Under the pieces are notes generated by a model. The model was given only the letters and a program-made list of their open reading frames with translations, ran no database searches and was not told where the DNA came from. A stretch of DNA of 64,000 bases from Cryptomeria japonica (lineage: Eukaryota > Streptophyta > Pinopsida > Cupressales > Cupressaceae): the NCBI RefSeq assembly GCF_030272615.1, contig NC_081414.1, positions 825,994,896 to 826,058,895 on the forward strand. Reading direction: 5' to 3'. Each line of letters starts with the position of its first letter. Positions within the stretch are counted from its first letter, which is position 1. Made by a program: the position numbers and the translations under genes. Shown here piece after piece: positions 11,538 to 23,878 of this stretch.

Positions 11538-12990
11538 TTATTCTTTAGTCACTGTGGAATTCTCTGATGATGCCGGTGTGACTGGATCAACATTCTGTAC
11601 TGGTGCATTTTGTATAGGTTCATTTGTGATTATCTCGACTGTCAGTTCAAAATCTATAGACCTTGAATTTCTTCTAAAGTGTTCATAAATCTTCACATTT
11701 GCACTCTCAATTATTTTCTGCAATCTCTTAGTGAAACATCTATATGCTTTTCTTTTAGATGAATACCCAAGAAATATTACTTCATCACTTCTAGGATCAA
11801 ATTTACCAATATACTCATCTCTCCTAATGTAACATTTGCTTCCAAATTTTTTGAAGTACTTAAGAGTAGAAATATTACCAAACCATAGTTCATAGGGTGT
11901 CTTACCGGTTTCACCTTTGATGTGAACTCTGTTGAAAGTGTAAACCATTGTATTCACTGCTTCTGTCCAATACACATGAGGTAGATTTGCTTCTAATATC
12001 ATGCTTCTAGTTGCATTCAGAATAGTTCTATTCTTCCTTTCCACAACTCCATTTTGTGAGGTGTCTGGGGTGTTGATAGTTGTCTTCTAATTCCATTCAC
12101 TTCACAAAATGTATTGAACTCCTTAGATGTAAATTCACCTCCTTGATCTGATCTTAAACATTTGATTTTCTTGCCAGTTTCATTCTCTACAAGTGCCTTG
12201 AATAATTTGAATTTCCCAAAAGCTTCTGATTTCTCCTTGAGAAAAGTAACCCAACACATTCTAGAATAATCATCAATGATTAGCATAAATTATCTATCTC
12301 CCTGTAGACTTCTTGTTCTTCCTGGATCACATAAGTCAGTATGAATTAAATCAAGAACATTATTGGTTTTCTCAGAAATACTTTTAAAAGTTGTTCTAAC
12401 TTGCTTTCCCATTTGACATTCCTTACATATCAGATTATGAGGTTTTACAATCTTAGGTAAATCCTTTACTGCCTTCGATGAACTAATCTTCACAATGCAA
12501 TCAAAATTTACATGACAGAGTCTTTTATGCCTAACCAACTTTCATCAATGTGTGCAATCAAGCATGTATTTTCAATGTTATTCAAATGAAATATATTACC
12601 TCTAGTTTGATTACCGGTTGCAATTTCCAAACCATTTGTATTCATGATTTCGCATTTACCATTCTTGAATTGTAACTGAAATCCTTTTTCAACTAATTGA
12701 CCAACACTCAAACGATTATGCTTCAAACCTTCAACATAATAAACATTGTCAGTATTGTGCTTACCACCAAAAGATATAGTGCCTTTTCCTCTGATCAAAC
12801 AAGCTTTGTCATCTCCAAATCTTACTAGACCTCCATCGTATTCCTGAAAAGATAAGAATTTACTTTTATTACCAGTCATGTGATGTGAACATCCAAAATC
12901 TATAATCCATTCATCATTTTCTTCAATTTTAGCTGCTAGGGCCTGCTCTACCAGTGGAATAGTAGGTGTCAGTTGATCTTATGTTATTGC
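11538..12990 (-). pseudogene. Copia A protease and integrase
   Basis: Minus strand, reading from about 12990 downward. The protease region has IIDFGCSHHMTGNKSKF; the catalytic triplet is normally D-S-G, so Ser has become Phe by a TCT-to-TTT change. The GAG-pre-integrase part follows (NVYYVEGLKHNRLSVGQL). Integrase has HKRLCHVNFD and CKECQMGKQ (zinc-binding), DLIHTDLCDPG, LRSDQGGEFTSKEFNTFCEV and MERKNRTILNATRSM. The D-D-E residues can be traced. Frameshifts occur near 12040 and 12530. The element would use this enzyme to insert its DNA copy. Confidence 0.8.
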
Positions 12991-12999
12991 AACAAAAGA

Positions 13000-14032
13000 C
13001 CATCCATTATCTCCTGGTTCTTCAGTAGAATCATCAGTAACTCCTTCATCAACATAGTAACATGATTTGTCTCTATTCTTCTTAAATCTGTATCTCTAAT
13101 ATTCAGGGTTAGGCTTATATGTTCTTTTAGCTTCTTCTCTCAATCTTGCATATTTGTTCGAACATCTAGATGCCACATGACCAATTTTATTATAGTTAAA
13201 GCATTTAAAAAGGTTCTTTACCTTCATATTTGCTTCCAATATGACCTTTAGGCATTTTTCTTGCAAATAGTGCTTCAAGCTCTTCAAGTTCTTCATTTTC
13301 CCTTTTGATGTCTTCAAGTTCTCTTGCATAAAGTGCTTTCCAATCAGATTTATCTGTTGACGATGAAGATATTGTAGATGATGATGATTTGAAAGCTAAA
13401 TCCATCTTAATTGTAGCAATAGGACCAAATTCTTCAAGCTCAAATGCTGAAAGTTTTCCAACCAAGGCATCTCTAGATAGTGATGTATTAGGCATGGTTC
13501 TTAACTCATTAATAGCAATTTCTTTCATTTTGTATGCCGGTGGCAATGCTCTGAAAACTTTAGAAACAATTTCATCTTCACTTAAGGAACCTCCACAACA
13601 TTGTATTCCCAAAACAATTTCATTAACCATTTCCATAAAAGCAAAACTTCTTTCATCTTCTTCCATTTTCAAATTTTCATACCTGACCTGGAAGCATTCC
13701 AGTTTTGCAATTTTGACAATGGAATCACCTTCATTCAATGTATCTAATTTATCCCAAATAGTTTTAGCAGTAGATCGGTCTGACAGTCCCATGATTTGCT
13801 AGTCTGACAAGGCGCTCAAAAGTGCTTCTCTTGCTTTGCAATCATTCTCTTGATCCTTAGCCAATGTAGGTAGATTAGGTTGACCTGGTGTAGGACCAAC
13901 ATAACCATTCTATGTAACATCCCATATGTCTCTTTCAATGCAATTCAAATGTGTCTCCATTCTGATATTCAATATACCATAGTTAGTTCCATTAAGTTTT
14001 AGACTGTCCTTCCTGAAATACTTAGTTGCCAT
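13000..14032 (-). pseudogene. Copia A gag
   Basis: The start codon is the ATG whose complement is 14030-14032 (MATKYFRKDSLKLNGTNYGI). The body includes TAKTIWDKLDTLNEGDSIVK, IQCCGGSLSEDEIVSKVFRA and DALVGKLSAFELEEFG, the standard copia UBN2-type gag. A zinc knuckle, CFNYNKIGHVASRC, sits near 13165-13205; its second Cys has become Tyr. A frameshift near 13230 breaks the frame. Copia C carries a close homologue at 28031-29167. Confidence 0.85.
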
Positions 14033-14076
14033 AGAATCTCCTCAAGTTGTTAAACTTCATCAAAAAGAGGAATTGT

Positions 14077-14087
14077 CTCTAATACCA
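14077..14087 (-). other. Primer-binding site of copia A
   Basis: CTCTAATACCA on the plus strand is the complement of TGGTATTAGAG, which pairs with the 3' end of plant initiator Met tRNA apart from a C-to-T change. It lies two bases inside the 5' LTR. Confidence 0.75.
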
Positions 14088-14089
14088 AT

Positions 14090-15128
14090 TGTTAGGACCT
14101 AGAGGCAACTGATAGAGGGGGGGGTGAATTAGTTGTCTAATAATTTCAACCCAAATATAACTTAACCAAACTTAATGCCGGTAAATAGATTAACAGTTAA
14201 TAACAATATCGGCAAAACTTAATGCATGAAACAGAAACAAAAACAATATCCACAACACATAACACAAATATTTGTACATGGAAACCCTGTAAGGGAAAAA
14301 ACCATGGTGAAAAACCTTACCCACAATCAAATGATACTACTGCAGATAGTATGTTTATACAAATGGGGTTTGGACATGCAGAAAGGCCAGCTGCATAGAG
14401 CTCACTGCTCAATCATAGAATGGGAGTCTCGCTTACTACAATTGGATGATTAAATCCAATGATAATGTACTACTCAAAGTAGCATCTTCAATGATGGATT
14501 CAATATCGGTTAAGCTTTGATTATCTCCTTCAAAATTTTCTTGAATCTTCAAATGATGTCTGCATGAGTAGATCTGCTTATATTTGCATATATCAAATAT
14601 CACAACCTTACAATACCTTATTACATCACATCACCATATTAATATCACAATTGAGATCTTACATGTATACCAAAACCTAAGACCAAATGTGTAGGTCATC
14701 TTACTAAGAATAATACAATAAAATCTATTACAAGTAAGTCAAGATAGGATGCATCATGTCGGCTCAACAATAATGTTAATTGATTAAACCATCTCCATAA
14801 CGTGTTGTGATGATCTGGAATACATAACACATGCGGTCCATAACCTAGACCAATTTTTTGGTAACAATAAATATGTCAACCCGATTAGACCAATAACCAA
14901 ATCTCCAAGACCAAGTGTCCAAACCATGTCTTTAACATAGCCAAGTGATCTCCAGATGATAACAAGTCATCCTCAGTGCCGGTGAACGATATAACCTGCT
15001 GGTGAACCAAATATCAGTGATTGTGCATAAGTCACTGAACTTGCCGATGAATATAATGTACCGATTCAACATAACCAAAGATCTCCAGAAGGATAAGTGT
15101 TGATAAGTGTTGACATCAATGACAAAAC
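14090..15128 (-). repeat. 5' LTR of copia A, main part
   Basis: It starts TGTTAGGACC and is about 1039 bp long up to the copia B insertion; the last 27 bp of the LTR lie at 22811-22837. It holds no gene. The final five bases, AAAAC, are the left target-site duplication of copia B. Confidence 0.85.
15124..15128. repeat. Target-site duplication of copia B, left copy
   Basis: AAAAC, repeated exactly at 22806-22810. The duplicated site matches the intact sequence in the other A LTR (around 1475-1485, GACAAAACCAATGC). Confidence 0.9.
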
Positions 15129-16619
15129 TGTTGGCAATATTACAAGGATATTGAGAAGGTTGTTGATGATTATGGACATAACTGATTAAACATGTTTTAC
15201 TATCTTGATATTATTATTTTGTCATTGATGTCAAGAAATTGATTTTCTAATTCAGTATGATGTTGCCATATCTTAAGAAATATGATATGAAGATTATAAA
15301 GAAGTTGGTAAAGACACAGGAAAGAATATGATGAATAAAGGGATAAGTTATTCAATGGGCAACTCTACCAAGTCAGACAATGATGAGATCTTGATGTTTT
15401 AGATTGTTCTAACATCATACATATGTTGTAAAATGTAAAGGTTGATACTATACTATGTTATCAAGCAAAGAACCTAGTCGGTAAACCCTAAGGAACCTAG
15501 TTGGTAAACCCTAAGGTTATTGCAGTTAGTTAATAAACACAGAATGTCTACCGAGTAAAGTTTAGTATTCACCGAGTTGTAATCGAGCTATAACAAAATG
15601 CATTAAATATTTACATGTGATATTTAATGAAAGATGCTGATGAACTAGAATGGATCAATGATTGGCAAGCCATAGAAAAAGTTTGTTAATGAATCTAAAG
15701 CAATAGAAAGTTGGCAAGAAGATCTATAGCTCAGATTGAACTGCATTACCCTAACACAAGTTCCAAGATGAATGTGCAAGTTCCGAGGTGGGGTAAAACA
15801 TTTTCAGATCGTAAGATACAATGAACCTGGACAAGATTGAAGATCTGATGGCTATGATTGATCATGGGAAATGTGATCAAGGAGATTAAGCGGTTAGAAG
15901 ATTGTTTCTAAATAAGGAACTGTTGATAAACAATGTATGCAGGCAAGTGTATGCACAGGGATGCTACATATTGATTACCGAGCACAGAAGCTTGAAGACC
16001 TGTTAGAATAACAGAGTATTGATGCCCAGTAGATAGACAAGATTAGTTCTATGTCTAGATTGTTTTGAACAAATAAGAATCTCCTTTAGCATTTTAGATG
16101 TGAAGTTGCAGATAGATTGTATTACTGTTATTTTGTGAAAGTGACAGGAAATCTCTTAACCGAGTGGACTGAACAGTCTTATATGTAAATCCTCTAACAA
16201 GGTAACATTCTAAATGAGTGTTTGAAATCCTTTGACAAGGTCACTTCTAACAAATTGAAGATCCTAATAGATCTGAGGGAAATCCCTTAACCGGGTCACA
16301 TCTAGCAATGTGTTTTGTAATCTTTAATAGGATTGGCTTTTAACCGAGCATACTCTAGTAGAGTATATTTCTTAGTGGGTCTGAAATCCCATAGTGGTTT
16401 TTCCCTATTTGGGTTTCCATGTTAAATCTGGTGTTATGAGATTTATATTGTTCATATGCTTTTGAGTTTGCATGTTTGACAGTTTTTGATTATATGACTG
16501 ATATATGTTACCGAGGTTGAATCTGATGTTTTTATGGATGAATAAGTTTGTATGATTCACCCCCCCTCTCATCTTATTGGTTATTGGATCTATACTTATA
16601 TTAAGTATCAGAACTATCA
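15129..16619 (+). repeat. 5' LTR of copia B
   Basis: It begins TGTTGGCAATATTAC and ends CAGAACTATCA. It has no coding capacity. The TATA-like site seen in the 3' LTR (TATAAATAA, 22092-22100) reads TCTAAATAA here (near 15907), a possible promoter loss. Confidence 0.9.
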
Positions 16620-16620
16620 A

Positions 16621-16634
16621 TTGGTATTAGAGCA
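16621..16634 (+). other. Primer-binding site of copia B
   Basis: TTGGTATTAGAGCA follows the LTR by one base and complements initiator Met tRNA with one C-to-T difference. Confidence 0.8.
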
Positions 16635-16683
16635 TTGGACTCCAAAAGGAAAGTTTAAAGGCACTTGACTTAAAGATCCAAAG

Positions 16684-19600
16684 ATGTATAAGAGGGATGC
16701 ACCTAAGTTGAATAAGTCAAGTTTCTCTACATGGCAAAAAAGGATGAAGCTACATCTATCGGGAGTTGGATAACATGCTTTATACTATCTAGAGAATGAT
16801 TTTGTTGAACTGGGCACCTATCCATTGACTATGGAAGAGATAAAGGCAAAGCAAGAACACATTCAAGCAATGATTGAAATAACATTTGCATTGACCGATT
16901 CTGAGTTTAATGATCTAGAAGGCTGCAATGATGCAAAGGCAATGTGGACTAAGCTCATATCTGTATATGGAGGAGATGAACATGTTCAAAGAGCAAAAGT
17001 TGATAGTCTAAGGGGAAAACTTGAATCTATGAGGATGAATGAAGGTGAGAACATAACCTAGTACAGTACAAGACTAAAGGAGATTGTAAATCAAATCAAA
17101 GGAGTAGGAGGAACTATTGAAGAAAAGGATGTGACAAGTAAGTTGTTAAGAACCCTTCTACTTGCCTATGCAATCCGAGTCTCTGCAATCAATGAATTGA
17201 GGTCTATACCTAATATGCTAGTTTCCTTGGATGCCACTATTGGTAAGCTTCATCCATTTGAGTTAAGTAATTTTGATAACAGTGGGTCATCGGTAAATAA
17301 AGTTGAATTTGCATTTAGTTCTTTTCATCTTAATGAATCTAATGATTACAATAAGAGAATGTATAAGTACTCTGAAGGAGATCACAATGGAGCAAGTGAA
17401 AGATTTTGGAAGAACATGGAGGAGGTACATAAACTGTATGAAGAAATCAAAAAGCAAGAAGAATTTGAAGCACTATTGGCCAAAAGGTTACCAAGAGGCA
17501 AAGGTAAGTATAAAGGAAAACTACCTTTGAAATGTTTCAATTGTGATAAGATTGGACATATGGCTTCTAACTGTCCTGACAAAGATTTCACTAAAAAGAG
17601 AGATTACCGAGATGACACACAGAAAGATAATCATTATAGAGCTCACCGAGACTCCAGAAGAAGAGATAGAAAGACATGCTTAATTACTGGTGAGGAATCT
17701 GAAGATGATAAATCAGATGAGGCTGATACAGAGGAAGTTGTTTATGTGGCTATCAAGGATGGATCAGATGAAGAAAGGTATGAAGAAAAAGCCCTAATAT
17801 CTCACATAAACACTAATGATTCTTGGATTATAGATAGTGGATGCTCACATCATATGATAGGAGATAAACACAAGTTTGTTATGTTAGAAGATTATGATGG
17901 AGGCTATGTTAGATTTGGTAATGATGCACCATGTCCGGTAAGAGGTAAAGGATCCATAACACTTCTTGATAAAGCAAGATGCAATGATGTTTATTGGGTT
18001 GAAGGTTTGAAATATAATTTGTTAAGAGTAGCATAGCTAAACAACACAGGTTACCAAATAGAATTTCAGAAAGGAATTGTCAAAGTTCATGACAAAAATG
18101 GAAAGTTAGCTGCTACTGGGACACAAACAAAAGGTAATACATTTCACCTTGAGTCTACTCACGACAAGTGTTTGCATGCAAAGATTGATAATACCTAGTT
18201 ATGGCATAAAAGGTTTTGTCATGTTAATTTTGATAATCTGATCAAGATAAGTAAGAAGCACAGAGTAAGAGGTCTACCAAGTCTTGAAAAACCTAAGAAT
18301 GCTATGTCCCGAGGATGCTAGATGGGTAAGATGAAAAGATCCAGCTTTACAAGTAAGTCCTACACTTCTAAGGGAATTTTAGATCTTGTGCACACTGATC
18401 TTTTTGGTCCTATGAAAGTTCAAAGTTATTATGGTGATAAGTATTTCATATTATTTATGGATGATTATTCAAGGATGATGTCAGTAATGTTTTTAAAAGA
18501 AAAATCAGAAGCTTTTCAAATGTTTAAGTGGTACAAGGCTAGAGTTGAAAATGAAATAGGAAGACAACTGAAATGTTTTAGATCAGATAGAGGGGAGAAT
18601 TCACTTCTGATGATTTCAACCTATTTTGTAATGATCATGGTATTAAAAGACAAGTCTCTACACTGAGGACTCCACAGTAGAATGGAATAACTAAAAGAAG
18701 AAACAGATCTATTGTGTATTGTGCTAGAACACTGATGATTGAGAAGAAGGTTCCACAAACATTTTGTAGAGAAGCAATAAGCACATCTGTTTACACCTTG
18801 AACCGAGTTCAATTGAAGAAAGGTACTTTGAAGACACCTTATAAAATTTGGTATGGTAAGAAACCTAATGTAAGTTATTTTAAGATCTTTGGAAGTAAAT
18901 GCTATGTTCCTAAAGATGATAGAAATGGCAAGTTTGATCATAAAAGTGAAGAAGGAACATTTCTAGGATATTCTTCTAGAAGCAAAGCATTTAAATGTCT
19001 GATCAAATCATCTAACAAAATAGTAGAAAGTGCAAATGTGAAAATTGATGAATCTGCAGAAAGAACTGATGACAGGAATTCCAAAGAACCAGAAGACTAT
19101 GATGAATTTGTCTATGTGCAACCGAGAAGTCCTATCGAGATAACTGTTGAAGGAAATGAGGAAGATATCCAGTTACTGAGTGATGAAGAGTTTCATACAG
19201 AGCCTATCGAGCCTATATTAGCCAAATATGTCAGAAGACACCATGCACCAAGTCAGATTATAGGAGATAAGGATGATCCAGTGATGACAAGGAACAAACT
19301 GAGATAGAACACATGCTTGATATCTGAATTTGAACCAAGAATAGTGAAATAGGAATTCAACAGTGAAGATTGGATAAATGCTATGACTGAAGAGATTGAT
19401 CAAATCAAGAAGAATGACACATGGACACTGGTCCCAAGATCGAAGGACAAAAATGTAATCAGTACAATGTGTATCTTCAAAAACAAGCTAAATGAGAAAG
19501 GTGAGGTCATTCGGAACAAAGCAAGATTGGTTTGCAAAGGTTATGCCCAAGAAGAAGGAATTGATTATGGTGAGACTTTTGTACCTGTTGCTAGACTTGA

Positions 19601-20867
19601 AGGAGTTAGAACATTGTTGGCATATGCTGCTTTCAAAAACTTCAAGGTATATCAAATGGATGTAAAATCTACATTTCTAAATGGAATATTAGAAGAAGAA
19701 GTTTTCATTGAACAACCTGAAGGATTTGTTGAAGACTATAATAAATATCAGGTATGTAAATTGAACAAAGATTTATATGGTCTGAAACAAGCACCTAGAG
19801 CATGGTATGAAAGATTGCACTCTTATTTGATTAAGATTGGTTTTATAAGGACAAGTGAGAACAACAACATGTACATGAAGAATGATGAAAATGGAATACT
19901 AATCTCAGCCATATTTGTTGATGATATTATATTTTGTGGAAATGACTCTTTATGCAAGAACTTTGGTAATGAAATGAACAAAGAATTTGAGATGTCATTA
20001 ATTGGTGAGATAAAGTATTTTATAGGCTTATAGATACTGCAAATGAAAAATGAAATTTTCATTACTCAATCCAAATACATAAAGGAAATCTTGAAGAAAT
20101 TTGGAATGGAGGATTTAAAGCCAGTAAGTACTCCTATGACTACAAACTGCAAACTATCAAAGAATGATGAATCTGCATCTGTTGATGAGACACTCTACCG
20201 ATCCATGATTGGAAAACTACAATATGTTGTTCACAGTAGGCCAGATATAGCACATGCAGTAGATATTATTGCAAGATTCTCTACAGATCCTAAAGAAATA
20301 CACATGACAGCAATCAAAAGAATTTTCAGATACTTGAAAGGCACTAAAGATTATGGCTTAGTATATCAGAAAGGAAAAAATTTTGATTTAAAATTTTATA
20401 CTGATGCTGATTGGGCAGACAACATTGATGACAGAAAAAGCACAAGTGGAGGAGCTTTCTTCTTAGAAGAAAGACTAGTGAGTTGGCTTAGCAAGAAACA
20501 AGGATGTGTTTCCCAGTCAACAGCCGAAGCTGAATATGTTGCTACAGCACTGAATTGTACCAACATTGCATGGATCAAACAATTGTTGGAAGGTATAAAT
20601 GAGAAAGTTACTGAGCCAGTAACTATATTCTATGACAATACTAGTGCCATTAATATTTCAAAGAACCCTATTATGCACTCTAAAACAAAGCACATATCTA
20701 TCAAATATCATTATCTTAGAGAAGAAGCTCAAGAGAAGAAAGTGGTGTTTGAATATGTTAACACAAAGGAACAAATAGCTGATATCTTCACCAAGCCACT
20801 ACCAAAGAACACTTTTGAATATCTCAGAAGTAAGTTAGGGGTCCTACCCCTATCTTTTACTCACTGA
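16684..20867 (+). pseudogene. Copia B gag-pol polyprotein, decayed
   Basis: It starts MYKRDAPKLNKSSFSTWQKR. Gag runs to about 17590 with zinc knuckle CFNCDKIGHMASNC (about 17539-17580). Protease has WIIDSGCSHHMIGDKHKF (about 17823). Integrase includes WHKRFCHVNFDNL, DLVHTDLFGPM and CFRSDRGEN, where one or two bases are missing in the D-R-G-G-E-F codons (about 18595), shifting the frame. RT has VYQMDVKSTFLNGILEEEVF and FVDDIIFCGND (about 19915). RNase H has YTDADWADNIDDRKSTSG and IADIFTKPLPKNTFEYLRSK. In-frame stops lie near 16774, 17059, 18034, 18196, 18319, 18676, 19305, 19350 and 20031; most replace Gln. Apart from those it is the best-preserved copia in the window. Confidence 0.9.
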
Positions 20868-21313
20868 CCGAGATCAGTGAAAGCATCACTTCGATGACTC
20901 TATTGAATATCTTTTAGGGAGCTAATGTTGGAGTGATACACTTTAGAATGTTTTTCTGAAAGTGTACTGGAAATAATAATTGGATAATATAGAAAATGAT
21001 ACAAAATTGTAAACAAATGCTCTGACTGAGACTCAGTTGATACACAACAGCATGAAATAACTTCTTACAACAAGAAATTATGTTTTAGTTCTATTCTTTT
21101 TGGCATTGTTGTCAAAGGGGGAGAAGACCAAGGAGAAGACCAAGGAGAGGACCAAGAAGGAGAAGACCTACCCAGGGGGAGAAAACTGAGAAAATACTGC
21201 AGAAGAGAAGTCTGATGTATGGGGGAGAGCATTTCAGTAATTCAGAATCACAACAATCCAAATTCTTAAAGGTCAAATCAATTGGTTTTGCCATCAATGC
21301 CAAAGGGGGAGAT
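20868..21313 (+). promoter_or_regulatory. Copia B 3' leader with repeated polypurine tracts
   Basis: Non-coding from the pol stop to the 3' LTR. Purine blocks occur at about 21113 (CAAAGGGGGAGAAG), 21173 (CAGGGGGAGAAAA), 21220 (ATGGGGGAGAGC) and 21302 (AAAGGGGGAGAT, touching the LTR). Between the first two is a short tandem run of GGAGAAGACCAA-like units (21119-21170). The last block is the working plus-strand primer site. Repeated tracts are a Sirevirus trait. Confidence 0.75.
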
Positions 21314-22805
21314 TGTTGGCAATATTACAAGGATATTGAGAAGGTTGTTGATGATTATGGACATAACTGATTAAAGATATTTTACTATCTTGATATTATT
21401 ATTTTGTCATTGATGTCAAGAAATTGATTTTCTAATTCAGTATGATGTTGCCATATCTTAAGAAATATGATATGAAGATTATAAAGAAGTCGGTAAAGAC
21501 ACAGAAAAGAATATGATGAATAAAGGGATAAGTTATTCAATGGGCAACTCTACCGAGTCATACGATGATGAGATCTTGATGTTTTAGATTGTTCTAACAT
21601 CATACATATGTTGTAAAATGTAAAGGTTAATACTATACTATGTTATCAAGCAAAGAACCTAGTCGGTAAACCCTAAGGAACCTAGTCGGTAAACCCTAAG
21701 GTTATCGCAGTCGATTAATAAAGACAGAATGTCTACTGAGTAAAGTTTAGTATTCACCGAGTTGTAACTGAGCTATAACAGAATGCATTAAATGTTTACA
21801 TGTGATATTTAATGAAAGATGCTGATGAGCTGGAACGGATCAATGATTGGCAAGCCGTAGAAAAAGTTTGTTAATGAATCTAAAGCAATGGAAAGCTAGC
21901 AAGAAGATCTATAGCTCAGATTGAACCGCATTACCCTAACACAAGTTCCAAGATGAATGTGCAAGTTTCAAGGCAGGGTAAAACATTTTCAGATCGTAAG
22001 ATACAATGAACTTGGATAAGATTGAAGATCTGATGGCTATGATTGATCATGGGAAATGTGATCAAGGAGATTAAGCATTTAGAAGATTGTTTATAAATAA
22101 GGAACTTTTGATAAACAATGTATGCGGGCAAGTGTATGCACAGGGATGCTACATAGTGATTACCGAGCACAGAAGCTTGAAGACCTGTTAGAATAACAGA
22201 GTATTGATGCCCAACAGATAGACAAGATTAGTTCTATGTCTAGATTGTATTGAACAAATAAGAATCTGCTTTAGCATTTTAGATGTGAAGTTGCAGATAG
22301 ATTGTATTACTATTATTTTGTGAAAGTGACAGGAAATCTCTTAACCGAGTGGACTTAACAATCTTATATGTAAATCCTCTAACAAGGTGACATTCTAAAT
22401 GAGTGTTTGAAATCCTTTGACAAGGTCACTTCTAACAAAGTGAAGATCCTAACAGATCTGAGGGAAATCCCTTAACCGGGTCACATCTAGCAATGTGTTT
22501 TGTAATCTTTAACAGGATTGGCTTTTAACCGAGCATACTCTAGAAGAGTATATTTCTTAGTGGGTCCAAAATCCCATAGTGGTTTTTCCCTATTTGGGTT
22601 TCCATGTTAAATCTGGTGTTATGAGGTTTATATTGTTCATATGCTTTTGAGTTTCCATGTTTCATAGTTTTTGATTATATGACTAATATATGTTACCGAG
22701 GTTGAATCTAATGTTTTTATGGATGAATAAGTTTGTATGATTCACCCCCCCCTCTCATCTTGTTGGCTATTGGATCTGTACTTATATTAAGTATCAGAAC
22801 TATCA
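21314..22805 (+). repeat. 3' LTR of copia B
   Basis: TGTTGGCAATATTAC to CAGAACTATCA, 1492 bp. It matches 15129-16619 closely. TATAAATAA at 22092-22100 is a plausible core promoter element. Confidence 0.9.
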
Positions 22806-22810
22806 AAAAC
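22806..22810. repeat. Target-site duplication of copia B, right copy
   Basis: AAAAC, identical to 15124-15128. It is followed by CAATGCAACATATCC, the resumed end of the A LTR. Confidence 0.9.
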
Positions 22811-22837
22811 CAATGCAACATATCCATAATACTAACA
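22811..22837 (-). repeat. 5' LTR of copia A, last 27 bp
   Basis: CAATGCAACATATCC...ACTAACA matches the end of the LTR at 1483-1509. It proves that copia B split this LTR. Confidence 0.85.
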
Positions 22838-23049
22838 TTATCTCCATGGCTTCCAATCGGGCTGCTATTCCTCACAACATCTCTATTACAACAAGGTCTG
22901 CATTCCCTAGTGCTCCACCATTCCTAGTTACTCTTCACGCCATCGATCCATTCTAGTCCTCTGTAGTTGTAGGTCAGATCTGCAATCCACCAACCTACAA
23001 CAAAATTTCAAGACATGCAACCTCCAGAATGAACTTCGCTCTGATACCT
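22838..23049 (-). pseudogene. Gypsy G1 gag N-terminus and primer-binding site
   Basis: Minus strand reads GALGNADLVVIEML, a stop, then GIAARLEAMEI, which continues in frame into 440-1 once copia A is removed. GCTCTGATACC at 23038-23048 is the complement of a Met-tRNA primer site (GGTATCAGAGC). That marks the boundary between G1's internal region and its 5' LTR. Confidence 0.7.
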
Positions 23050-23838
23050 CTAAAAGCAGTCACCGACGAGGAGGGACCTCAAGGAGATTAGTCCAAACTG
23101 GTCAACGAAAGTAAACACAATGGAAACACACAGATTTGATGGATGCAAAGTAGAACAGATAGATTTATTGGATGAAAGTTAATTACATCCAAGCGGTAAC
23201 AACTGGGTTACAACATACTAGCACACACACACTTGGTAGAATAGGTCACATTGGGACCTTGAAATGAAAGATCTATCCTCTAGGCATAGTCTAGCTATCT
23301 AATACTTCTTAATTCTCTGATTGATTTCTAATTGATTACATTCTAAAGAATGATTACAAATATATATATCTATCCAAAGGATCTAGTTGGCCCAAAAAAG
23401 GATCAAAACTCGAAGAAAAGACCTAGCATGCAAAATGAATAAGGTCGGCCTCCGCGAAGAGATTTCTCCAGAAAATCCAAAGGGTGAAATGTAGAAGGTT
23501 GGCTACATTCCAAGAAACATCAAGATCAATTCCCAAGGCTTCGCAACATTCAGAATGGGTTCTGGTAGATCACCAGAATAGGTCTCAAGGAACTAGTAAC
23601 AAGAAACTGTCAAGGAAATCAATAGTGATATCTTATCGGAAAGTGATCCAAATGAGATGCGGTTTGAAAGAAAGAAATATGAATAGGTATTCAAGTAGAA
23701 TCTGACTCCACAGGATCTGATGAGCCATAACTGAGACACACAGAAAGGAAAACTAAAATTGCGAACAGAAAAAAAATGGAAAAGAAAATGTTTTTGGTTG
23801 ATGCAAGATTGTTGTGAACTGGGGATGCTCCTCCATCA
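23050..23838 (-). repeat. Gypsy G1 5' LTR (probable)
   Basis: The stretch right of the G1 primer site with no coding capacity. Its outer end is placed at 23838 because the reverse complement there begins TGATGGAGGAGC and because G2 integrase codons (EWKWDII) start immediately outside. The inner end is not a clean CA. The matching LTR would be left of the window, so length (about 790 bp) and ends are inferred. An ACACACAC run lies near 23222-23231. Confidence 0.5.
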
Positions 23839-23878
23839 AATATAATGTCCCATTTCCACTCTAGAACCAGGCTCCACT
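23839..23878 (-). pseudogene. Gypsy G2 integrase scrap between G1 and copia C
   Basis: Minus strand reads LVLEWKWDII. E-W-K-W-(D/E)-x-I follows the zinc-binding domain in gypsy integrases. The preceding residues, CLECxRVKAENQHPT, are at the other side of copia C (30295-30350). The match stops at 23839, where G1 starts. The short length limits certainty. Confidence 0.55.

Larger units (their letters stand above)
15129..22805 (+). mobile_element. Copia B (Sirevirus-like), full length
   Basis: A 7.7 kb plus-strand Ty1/copia element: LTR (15129-16619), Met-tRNA primer site, one gag-pol frame (16684-20867), multiple polypurine tracts, LTR (21314-22805). Both ends are TG...CA with an exact 5-bp duplication, AAAAC. 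The LTRs are nearly the same length (1491 and 1492 bp) and differ at scattered single bases, so it is younger than copia A, in whose 5' LTR it sits. About nine stop codons and one frameshift make it inactive. Confidence 0.92.
441..22837 (-). mobile_element. Copia A (Sirevirus-like), interrupted by a LINE and copia B
   Basis: A minus-strand Ty1/copia LTR retrotransposon. In plus coordinates it has a 3' LTR (441-1509), a polypurine-rich zone, RNase H, RT, integrase, protease and gag, a primer-binding site (14077-14087) and a 5' LTR (14090-15128 plus 22811-22837). Two later insertions lie inside: a LINE in the RNase H codons (2053-10059) and copia B in the 5' LTR (15129-22805). Without them the element is about 6.7 kb. 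Several polypurine-tract-like blocks next to the 3' LTR are a feature described for Sireviruses, so I place it in or near that lineage. Gag and pol have frameshifts and stops, so it is inactive. Confidence 0.85.

Noticed and set aside
23221-23232. ACACACAC microsatellite
   Set aside because: Only about five dinucleotide units. Too short to be notable.
23839-23843. AATAT as the target-site duplication of G1
   Set aside because: The other end of G1 is outside the window, so it cannot be compared.
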